A DNA stretch of 64,000 nucleotides from NCBI RefSeq assembly GCF_021730395.1, contig NC_069371.1, positions 248,001 through 312,000 of the forward strand, given 5' to 3'. The position numbers and the translations under genes are program-made. Under the pieces are notes generated by a model. That model ran no database searches, was not told the DNA's origin, and saw only the letters and a program-made list of their open reading frames with translations. Positions 55,434 through 64,000 of the stretch are shown in pieces. Position 1 is the first letter of the stretch. Each line of letters opens with the position of its first letter. This DNA comes from Mercenaria mercenaria (Eukaryota > Mollusca > Bivalvia > Venerida > Veneridae).

Positions 55434-58400
55434 GTATGTATCATGAAGTATACAATTCTGCCTTAATATCAGTAAAATGTCAGGAAAATTTGTGCTGAAA
55501 ACAATGAACAAATAAAAACAACAGGTCACAAGGCTTGTATTTGTGAAAGTTTGTTTTGAAAACACCCACTGTTGCTTAAACTGATTTTTCATAATTTTTC
55601 GTTGTTTTTTTTTTTTTTTTTTAACTCCAACCAAAGTAGAATCTATGCATAAAGACCACCGAATAAGGTTTATTCTTTTTACTGATTTAATCAGAACTTA
55701 TTTCATTCATAGTCATATTTGTAATAAAATATTATTACAATAAATCTGGTTTCACATTCACTTTTGTAAACTTTTATTCAAAGGAAAAAACTCATAACTT
55801 AAAGAACATATTGTTGAATTTTGAAAAAAAAACTATTTCTAGAAATGTTTTTTCCTATTTTCATTATGAATAAACAGTTGTATTGTGAAAATAAAAATGA
55901 CAAAAAAGTATGAGTCAAACTGAAATTAGTCTGTCCACCTACGGTTTTTCATCATCACGTGGTTCTGTTGTTTCAAAATCATGCTTTTTATTGTTTAGAC
56001 TATTAATCAACCATGCAGTTTCGAAGAAAATAATGTAATTTTTGTATGCTTCTGAAGACACACTTTATGTTGAATGTTTGTGTTGTAAGGAGCACTCTAA
56101 AAGGGTTCCGTACAATTCGGAATCAAAGAAAAAATTTCTCCGCCATTTTATCAGCAAATTGTTTTATATTTTTTCACAAGACAGTATCATCTTTTTTACA
56201 AATTCTGAATTTAGAGAAACTGCTTTCTTATTATCAGTGTTTTGATTATTTGCTGCAATCTGTTTTGTATTGATTCAATACTGAAAAAAAAAAACATAAT
56301 TGCGAAAATAAAACAGTTTAAGCTGGTTCTGTACGGTCGAATTAAAATTTTCTACAATGTGTCATTAAACCATGGTAATTTTGAAACTTCGGCATATACT
56401 TAGATGATTCGGAAAACGAGAACGAGAGGGTTGTATGCTTGATATTTGTTAGACTTTTTTTTTCAGATTTAAAAATTTTGTAACTTACACCAGTTTTCAC
56501 AATTTTCATCTATCACCCCCTATAAACGACCGCACCAGAGCCTCTCCTGTTGCGACCAGTCAGTCGAAATCAAATAAATTATTTAACTTCAAGAAACGGT
56601 GTGTGTATTTTATTTTACGATAAGTTGAACATACGCATCGCATCTGAACTTATTTGCATGCACAAATCGGTTGCGTTTGGTGTTGTGTATAAGTGGATCT
56701 AAACTATGAATAACTGACACTAAAACCCTAAGGGAAATATTTTACTGGTACACTATAAAACCTCTACAATAACGTGCATTCGCCGTTTTAAGCTTTTTTT
56801 TGTCTAACACGTTACCTACTTATCTCTTCACCGCTTCGCCCCACCCGCTCCCCCTGGATTATGACCCTTCAATTACTAAAAAAACCAACAAGCTTAGCCT
56901 TGTCCGCTCTCTAAATTCAACCTTTTTCCATTCCATCATCACAACACTCGTTGACAACGGTTTTTGGCACAGTATGTCGGCCAGGTTTGGTAACCAGCCA
57001 AACAGTACAAGGAAAATTTTGATAACATACAAAAAGATGAGCAGTTAAGGTGGTAGTTCTGTACGTTTAATAATCCGGAAGTGATAGCTTAACGTCATTT
57101 ATCCGGAAAATGTAGAATAAAGTCTAGATTCGGCGTACGGAAATGAAAATCAGTTAATGAATTAAAGGCAACCTGTGAGTAAATCTATTTCAATGGCACT
57201 GTTACTATCTTTCTAAAGTTAAAAAATATGATACTAAAACATCTAGCATGTTAGATAATTCAAAATAATGTCTTAAAATAAGCTTGAAATGTGAGGGTCA
57301 CTTTAATCATGGTCAGATATCTAAAAAAATAAGCGCACGAACCTATACATTTTATTTCACCAATTTGAAATATAGGCTAAAAGTTTATTCATAACTTTGC
57401 GAAGTTTCATTAAAATCTACAGTGCAGAAAAAAAAATATATTCATGAAAAAGTTACGAAAGCTGTGATTTTCCCATAGACTCCCTTTATGAGAAATTGCG
57501 CGAGATCCTATATTTTCAAATCAGTCTGACAAAAAATCAAGAACACGACCCTATCTTTTTATTTGCTGAATTTTCTAAGTATATTCCGAAGTTTTGAAAA
57601 ATCACAGTTTTGTCAAATTCTACATTGTAGAAATTCTTTCGATCCAAATGTGCAGAACTACCTTAACTTGAGCATTTATATGCAATGTTCAACATACCTT
57701 GTCAGAATGTATATTGGCATTAAATACTGGGCGCTCTGGAGTTATGTTACTAAAGTTACAATACTATGAAATTTGATACATACTTATAATTATTTTTGGG
57801 TAATGTCTTCTGAATTACATAAAACTGATACTTTTGATAACTCGCATTTCTAATAACACGTATTGCTTATATGTAGCATAGTACTTTTACTTATAATAAT
57901 TCAAAAACATCTATTTAGAAATAAATACGGAAGAGAAAGGCGTAAAACAATATAAGCACAGAATGCCAGTCTTTACGTCATTTTATAATTCATATACAAA
58001 AACTGTAAAGGGTACATTGAAGAATAAATGCCATTTTTTTCTGTTTCATGCATTTAAATAAAATATTCTTTGCAGATAAAATGCCACCAGTGTAACTGTG
58101 CTGCAGATTTACCGAAGACAACAAGATCCAGAAGACCTATACCAGCGACATACCCAAACAGCAGATGGCAAATTGACTTGAAGAAGATGCCTGCCTGTAG
58201 AGGTTACAACTATGTTTTAAACATAGTAGACTGCTACTCGAGATTTGGGTTTGGCAAAGCTTTGAAGAGCAAGACATCAAAAGAAGTTGCCGAGGCCGTA
58301 ATCAGCTTTATATACATGTACGGAGCTCCTCGAATAGTTCAGTCAGGTAAACATGCATTAAACATATTTATATAGAGAGCTTCAAAATGAAGAATTTTTG

Positions 58401-61400
58401 TGCCCCACCCCCACCCCCCACCCCCATGATTGGTGGGGGCATATAGATCTTGTCCGTCGGACTGTGCGTCCGTCCGTCCTTCCAACTCATGTAGGAGTTA
58501 TGGCCCCTGACTTTGTAAAATTGTCAATTTAGTGTTGTGTCACGTTTAGCTCCAAAGGTATTTGACGTAGAGTCACAAAACTTTACAGGAATTTAAAGTA
58601 TTTGATCTAGAGTCACCAAAGGTTACAGGAATGTTGGTCAGCATGTGTAGTTGTGCACCTGGGGTTTCGCGTCCGGATTCATTAAGTCATGTAGGAGTTA
58701 TGACCCCTGACTTATTTTGTTTCTTAATTTTTTTTCATTAAATAAGACCAGACTTCTTGTCCAGACTTACTCAAAAAACATTAGAGGACTGTTTTATAGC
58801 CTGTGAAATGTTCTTTTAAGGATTTTACTCAGCTAGGCTAGAGTTATGGCTAACTAAGTGAAAAATACACATACGGTTCTTAAAAGTTTGTTTTGCAAAC
58901 ATCTTAAAAATATTTAAAATGAGTCATAAAACCATGTTGCAGTGTGTGTGGGGAAGGGGATGGGGAGGCGCCTGTGTCATATGGACACACATCTAATTTT
59001 TGAATATCTTTTAATTAAATATTTTTTTCTTAAATATTCAAGATTAGCATCTGTTTAGGATGGCTTTATGGCAAAATAAAACTATTTGTGTCCGTACAAA
59101 CTCTACAGCTCTTTGCAATGAAAATGCTACTGTGGTAACGATAACATAAATTTTCATTTATATAAAAAGCATTTATCATCTCATAACATTGTTCATTTAA
59201 TCGGCCTGTCTGACACAACTAGTTCGCAATGTATAAATCAAATGTATACTAGCAATTTTGTTTAGATAATGGTAGAGAGTTTAAAAACTCTGATCTGGCT
59301 GATGTTGTGATGGAGTTTGAAGCAATACAGATGCATGGAAGACCCTACCATCCACAGTCTCAAGGAAGAGTAGAACGGTTCAATAGAACAATGACTGATT
59401 ACTTCAGGCATAAGATGGTCGATGAGAGGAACTGGGTTTCACAGTTACCCGAATTTTACTACAGTTACAATAACAGAATACACAGATCTACTAGGCCTTC
59501 AACACCGTACCAAAAGTTTTTTAAAAGGCCAAATTTTGCTGCACCCGTAGATGATAAGGTAATTGTGTTTTGTTTAATGTTTACTCGAATGTTTTCAACA
59601 GTGATGAAAACATCATGTGGAATAACCCTGAAATTTAAGAAACATCATTGAATCAAATTGAAAACTTGGATTATTTTGTACATGCTTTTGAATATATGGT
59701 TTATATTACATGGTTTAACTAGATGTTGAAATTCATAACAGTACTCGATTCTTCTATTTTATTTCATCATCAAGGTTCCCTATGCATCTCTCACAGCAGA
59801 AGAGAAGGAATTCTTAAAAACGGCGCATTTAGACGTAGAAGGCGATACAGAGGATATTCATCATGATGACGTGGTCGATAATGTGTTTGTTGCAACAAAG
59901 GCTTTATCTGGTAACTTCAAAATTTAATATTTCATTGCTCTTTAAAGTCCAATTATTAATCTTTTTATGTATAAAAACAAAACAAGAAAAATACAAAAGA
60001 TTAGATTATCTTTTTAAATAAATTTATGAAGATAACCATTTATGAAAAATGTTAAAGAAAAACCATCAAAAGAATGTAGGGATAACGCATGTGTTTTCGT
60101 GTATTACACCTGCAGAAGGGTACTAACGGATCCCGAGGAAAAATAACATGCGCTAACGCTATTCTTGCAAAAAACGCGAAAAAAAATAAATCGGATGAAT
60201 GAATAAATTATTCCTCAACGCCATAAAATTTCGTTTAAATGTGCGGTAATATCCGAGTTTGTCACAAATTGACATACGGGCCTTATTTTATCTGTATTAT
60301 AAATGCAGGTATTGCATCATCTTTTTGTAAATTTTTGAGTTATTGAGGTAAATGTCAGATTTCACGCATGAAATACCTCTTATATTTTTCTGTATTTCAT
60401 AACATAAATTTCCATGTAAATTTCATTAAATTCGGTTCAGTAATAAGAAAGTTGATATTTTATAAACTTCAGTAATTCGTGCTTTTATCCCCAAAACCAC
60501 TATAATGGGCCTCAAATTGTCAATTTAAATTCGCGCCAAAGTAGTTAGATTTCCCGGCTATTTCGTGAATCCCGTGAAAATGACAATAGTCATAGCTCAC
60601 GGCTTAGCCGTGAATCCCATGAAATTTAGTATTTGGCGGGACATTATCCTTTAAATAGACTGGACTAGATATGCCTTGCGCACACCACCTTACGACTTTA
60701 TAGACGAATCTATGTCTGAATTATTTTCTTGCTAGAAATTTATGCTCGATCGAGGTAAGAAATTTATTTGTTAGATTTTTGTATGATTTTTGCATTACGA
60801 TTTTTATTTGGTAAATTTTTGTTCATTCTACAGAATTCTGTAACATTTACTTTTCGGCATATGATTTTAGCTAGTTTCGGTATGTCAGGATGATTTATTA
60901 AATTTTTCAGACTTTTGTAAATTATTTCGAAAGAGGAATCTAAAATGTTTCATTTATATAAGATGTAAAATTTGTACTGAAATTTGTAACATGATATTTA
61001 TAAAGTACTTTGTTTCAAAAACTTATGTCAAACATTTCGTTATTATGGAACGCCATTACTGCATTGTATTGTTATGTATAAATCTATATGGCAAGTCTAG
61101 TACCATGTATATTTTATTGTAATATGAAATTGTGTGACAGTCTATTGCATACACATACAATGTCCGTTTTAGTATATGGCATTAGATATTATATGGATGC
61201 CAACTATCATATAACGTTTGATTTATATTGAATTTTGTTAATTTGTAGTTGTAAATAATAGCTGCAGTTTATCATATCCGTATCTATAATGTTTCATCAT
61301 ATACTTTTCATATCTTTTTCATACTTTAACTTTAGTCTTTTAAGTAAGTAATTAATTTTGTTAATAATGGAAGAAATAAGTGACGTATTTTAATCATGTG

Positions 61401-62891
61401 ACGTTTGAACTTAGTAGCACATATATTTTGTATAAGTAGCACGTATTATTTATGGGAGCCTACGGAGGTATGGTGTACCCAAAGGAGCAGTTTTATGCCC
61501 TGATTTTTTGTTTTGCTATGGTGCTTACCATATGTTATATATTTTAGCTTCTTCCGCCAGACGATTTTTCCTGGTGATGTCATAACCCGGAAGTACAATG
61601 CCCGAGGTTCACTTGTCTTCACTCGCCTGGATGTGATATTCCCAGCGCAGAGCTTTCGTCCCATGGTTGTGTCGTAAACCGCAAAGACGATGATTTTTGT
61701 TATCCTCTGAAGTCAGCTCAGGGATGCAATCACCTACCACCATAGGGAGCCAACACGGAATCAACGTATTCACGGTTTAAAGGGACTGTATTTCGAATTT
61801 AGAAGCTGTTTTGTTTGTGCTACTTAAAGTTCACAATTACATTAAAGACCTGTGTCACGTCAGATTAGAATGGAAGTATAAGAACTTTTGTATCTAGAGA
61901 TACTGAACTTTTTTTTTTTCCTTTCTTATAATCAGTTTTTTTTTCTTTTCATATCTATTCATTGTTAATAATCATCTTATGTAAATAAATTTGTAAATAT
62001 TGTAAAGGGTGTTGATTTGTTTTGATGGTTACTGTCGCCGGTACGGCCTTTCCTGTCACAGAGTTGTTGTTTCACGTTGACGTCATTATTAATTGAATTA
62101 TCCGTAATACGTTTACGCTGTGCTATAGGTGTTATAACAGCACGTGAGCGCGAGAATCTCTCTTTTAACACACATTTTCTCTCCTGTTAATTCAGCAGTT
62201 TTATGCTAGAAAATGTTTCATAAAGAAATGTGTGTTGTATTTAGTTTTATCACATGCTTGACGGCACGGCATTGTAATAAAGCCATTACATAACAACAAT
62301 ACGCTAGTGTAATAAAGCGTTGACGTCGACGTTATTTACAGTATCGGGCACGTTGGTCAATTTGACTTATTTATATAGTGAAAGGAAGCAGATTTTGTTT
62401 ATGTTTCGGCAGGAAAAGCTAACATGTGATAAAAAGAATATTGTATTTGTGACTTTCCACATTGATAAACTAGTTAAATAAAATTGATAAAATGCTCGGC
62501 AGAGCCTCGCATTTTATCATTTTATTTAACTAGTTTAATTTATATTCGATATGAAGAAGACACACATGTAATATCCGCTATGTAATCGCATGATGCGAGA
62601 TAATGTAACAAATTTGTACAAAACTTAGATTCTTTTCTTTTCTTATGTGTATTTAAAGCAATACATCGAAATGTAAAGTTTTGAATTACTGGGCAAAAAA
62701 TATTTACAATTTCAATGCCCGCTGAGATGTGTATAAATTAAACATTTATTATCATCACTTCTGCCCATTAATAATGTCTACCAGAGGAGATTTGTTTCTC
62801 AAATGTTACCAGCTACTCTCATTTGCAGATATGGAAGAAGCATATGGAGAGGTGGCGGAGGCCGGTACTAACAGCGAAGAAGAAATTAGGT
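55010..62891 (+). CDS. KRBA2-like, integrase-core host gene (multi-exon, incomplete at 3' end)
   Basis: Five exons found (to 55433, 58076-58346, 59266-59558, 59775-59910, 62829-62891), all with GT...AG introns and matching phases (0,1,0,1). The protein has an HHCC zinc-binding integrase N-domain split over exons 1 and 2, a complete rve core with D (WQID), D (QSD) and E (RVERFN) and exactly 35 residues between the last two, and an acidic C-terminal region. Introns and the intact triad argue for a host gene captured from a Ginger or Gypsy-type integrase rather than for a mobile element. The 3' end lies beyond exon 5 or the window. Role unknown. Confidence 0.7.
55434..56318. other. Intron 1, left part, nothing recognised
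   Basis: AT-rich sequence with poly-T runs; no gene or repeat ends recognised. Confidence 0.4.
56319..57044 (+). repeat. Intron 1: partial relative of the TTAA element, and an unassigned open frame
   Basis: TTTAAGCTGGTTCTGTACGG at 56319 resembles the left end of the element at 57045. An open stretch at 56800-57048 (with VDNGFWHSMSARFGNQPNST) overlaps the next element and has no recognised domain. Confidence 0.35.
57045..57666 (+). mobile_element. MITE with TTAA borders
   Basis: Starts TTAAGGTGGTAGTTCTGTAC and ends GTGCAGAACTACCTTAA. The inverted ends match except for two extra bases (GG), and TTAA at both borders (57045-57048, 57663-57666) fits a piggyBac-type target duplication. Length 622 bases, no coding capacity. 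Confidence 0.6.
57667..58075. other. Intron 1, right part, nothing recognised
   Basis: AT-rich; ends with the TTTGCAG acceptor of exon 2. Confidence 0.4.
58076..58346 (+). CDS. Integrase-like gene exon 2: CC of zinc domain, first catalytic Asp
   Basis: Starts IKCHQCNCAADL, completing the HHCC motif, then NSRWQIDLKKMPACRGYNYV with the first catalytic Asp, and the strand NIVDCYSRFGFGKAL. Ends VQS with donor TCAG|GTAAAC, phase 1. Confidence 0.78.
58405..59000 (+). repeat. Hairpin-ended repeat (GGGGGCAT head) in intron 2
   Basis: The head is CCCCCACCCCCATGATTGG / TGGGGGCATAT with GTGCGTCCGTCCGTCC after it. The body is ATGTAGGAGTTATGGCCCCTG, repeated. It ends GTGTC-ATATG-GACAC followed by ACATCTAATTTTT near 58999. 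Confidence 0.65.
59266..59558 (+). CDS. Integrase-like gene exon 3: second Asp and catalytic Glu
   Basis: Starts inside the Asp codon (G|AT), giving DNGREFKNSDLADVV, then GRPYHPQSQGRVERFNRTM with the catalytic Glu, and NRIHRSTRPSTPYQKFF, the usual end of the rve core. Donor GATAAG|GTAATT, phase 0. Confidence 0.8.
59775..59910 (+). CDS. Integrase-like gene exon 4: acidic C-terminal region
   Basis: Between CATCATCAAG and TCTG|GTAACT. Encodes VPYASLTAEEKEFLKTAHLD then an acidic DTEDIHHDD stretch. Phase 0 in, phase 1 out. No chromodomain or SH3-like integrase C-domain was recognised. Confidence 0.65.
59911..61547. other. Intron 4, left part; possible hidden 5' exon near 60690-60754
   Basis: A good donor (CGAG|GTAAGA at 60755) follows a short non-repetitive stretch with CTTTATAG at about 60697. 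It could be the first exon of a small transcript that uses the acceptor at 61547, but no coding evidence exists for it. Confidence 0.3.
61548..61677 (+). CDS. Orphan exon-like stretch (42 codons and stop)
   Basis: After TATATTTTAG an open frame reads FFRQTIFPGDVITRKYNARG, then SLVFTRLDVIFPAQSF, and ends at TAA 61675-61677. GC content and codon use look coding compared with the AT-rich surroundings. An ATTAAA lies at about 61839. It does not match the phase or content of the integrase-like gene, so it may be the last exon of another gene or repeat. Not recognised. Confidence 0.35.
61678..62828. other. Intron 4, right part, with a long palindrome at 62466-62537
   Basis: Holds a CRE palindrome TGACGTCA at 62078-62085 and the 72-base hairpin described separately. 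No other gene seen. Confidence 0.45.
62466..62537. repeat. 72-base near-perfect palindrome
   Basis: Arms TAAACTAGTTAAATAAAA... and the complementary ...TTTTATTTAACTAGTTTA pair over about 29 bases with one bulge. The centre CGGC-AGA-GCC(T) also pairs, so nearly the whole segment can fold. Confidence 0.9.
62829..62891 (+). CDS. Integrase-like gene exon 5
   Basis: After CATTTGCAG; encodes (D)MEEAYGEVAEAGTNSEEEIR. The phase 1 start matches exon 4. The donor is probably T|GTAAGT at 62892 (phase 1); AG|GTGTAA at 62890 is an alternative. Confidence 0.6.
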
Positions 62892-63015
62892 GTAAGTACA
62901 GTTTACTTAAACGTTTTATCTTCAAACCCTAACTGAAGCGTAATGTTTTATGAAAATGTCTGACAATAATGAATTGTCAAATGAACATAATAAATCACCG
63001 ATAACAAAATTTAAA

Positions 63016-64000
63016 CAAGAGGGCCAAGATGGCCCTAGGTCGCTCACCTAAGAAACACACCATAACAGTGTAAAACATGTTTGACCTAGTGATTTCATGG
63101 AAACAAATATTCTGACCAATTTTCATTAAGATTGGACCAAAAGGTTGGTATCTTGCGATAAAACAAGCATTTTCTTAGATATAACCTAGTTTTTGACCCT
63201 AGATGACCCATGTTCAAACTCGACCTAGATTTTATCAAGGCAATCATTCTGACCAAAATTCATGAAGATCAATTGAAAAATACAGCCTCTATCACATACA
63301 CAAGTTTTTTCTTTGATTTGACCAAGTGACCTAGTTTTTGACCTCAGATGACCCATATTCAAATTCGACCTAGATTTCATTAAGGCAATCATCCTGACCA
63401 AATTTCATGAAAATCAATTGAAAAAATCAGTTTCTATCGCATACACAAGATTTTTCTTTAATTTGAACTAGTGACCTAGTTTTTGATCTCAGATAACCCA
63501 TTTTCAAACTCGACCTAGATTTCATCAAGGCAATCACTCTGACCAAATTTCATGAAGATCAATTGAAAAATACATCCTCTATTGCATACACAATGTTTTT
63601 CTTCGATTTGACCTAGTGACCTAGTTTTTGACCCCAGATGACCCATTTTCGAACTCGCCCTAGATTTTATCAAGGTAATCATTCTGGCTAAATTTCATGA
63701 AGATCAGTTGAAAAATACAGCCTCTATTGCATACACAAGGTTTTTCTTTGATTTGACCTAGTGACCTAGTTTTTGACCCCAGATAACCCATTTTCGAACT
63801 TGGTCTAAATTTCATCAAGGTAATCATTCTGACCAAAATTCATGAAGATTAATTGAAAAATACAGCCTCTATCGCATACACAAGGTTTTTCTTTGATTTG
63901 ACGTAGTGACCTAGTTTTTGATTCCAGATGACCCATTTTCGAATTCAGTCTAGATTTCATCAAGGTAGTCATTCTGACCAAAATTCATGAAGATCAATTG
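63016..64000 (-). repeat. Hairpin-ended repeat, inverted, running off the window
   Basis: Begins CAAGAGGGCCAAGATGGCCC, then TAGGTCGCTCACCTAAG, the complement of the end seen at 36540-36572, and continues through seven complementary body units (ACCTAGTTTTTGACC, GCATACACAAGGTTTTTCTT). Its head lies beyond the right edge. Confidence 0.88.

Noticed and set aside
58076-59558. Integrase core as the missing Polinton integrase
   Set aside because: It is 45 kb from the Polinton, is split by introns and belongs to a phase-consistent multi-exon gene.
61446-61664. A 72-codon minus-strand open frame
   Set aside because: The + strand over the same bases reads as a better protein with a splice acceptor and stop.

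Overview
The window looks like a chromosome segment of an AT-rich animal genome, most likely a marine bivalve mollusc. The reasons are long introns with GT...AG borders, dense hairpin-ended interspersed repeats, an intron-rich SET/zinc-finger/Crypton-type recombinase gene and a KRBA2-like integrase gene, both of which I know mainly from bivalve-type genomes. The species assignment is inference. There is no sign of prokaryotic operons or CRISPR.

Layout. (1) 1-13.46 kb: fossils of Polinton/Maverick elements. A decayed piece at 1-1060 (+ strand) repeats, inverted, the protease/minor-protein block at 5.0-6.1 kb of a larger copy (2.49-13.46 kb). The larger copy holds a protein-primed DNA polymerase B, adenain-type protease, small capsid-associated proteins, major capsid protein, penton-like protein, packaging ATPase and a long coiled-coil fibre-like protein. 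Its left half is decayed. The right half (8.0-13.0 kb) keeps four long open genes and looks young. No Polinton integrase was found. (2) 13.1-22.6 kb: terminal-like tandem repeats, a possible solo LTR, small tandem repeats, a P2X7-C-terminal-like relic, a tRNA-like relic and a hairpin-ended repeat. (3) 22.67-53.7 kb (+): one long gene with half a SET domain, acidic linker exons, a zinc-finger plus tyrosine-recombinase exon and a C-terminal exon pair that is tandemly duplicated. Exon phases agree except after the SET exon, where an exon seems lost. The main exon carries several frame changes, so it is probably a pseudogene or a poorly assembled gene. Its introns are packed with nested repeats. 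(4) 55.0-62.9 kb (+): a multi-exon integrase-core gene with an intact D,D(35)E triad, preceded by three perfect CRE palindromes. (5) 63.0-64.0 kb: an inverted hairpin-ended repeat running off the window.

The most unusual signal is not a protein. Many repeats share one architecture: a two-storey hairpin at the left end, a GTCCGTC-rich tract, an internal body, then a hairpin followed by TCTTGTTT or a close variant at the right end. Between copies and families the inner stem changes on both arms together while the outer stem is kept, as expected if structure is selected. They resemble Helentron-type non-autonomous elements, but that assignment is inference. Other DNA-transposon relics were resolved to their ends, including a nested hAT-like element with 8-bp target duplications inside a 44-bp satellite.
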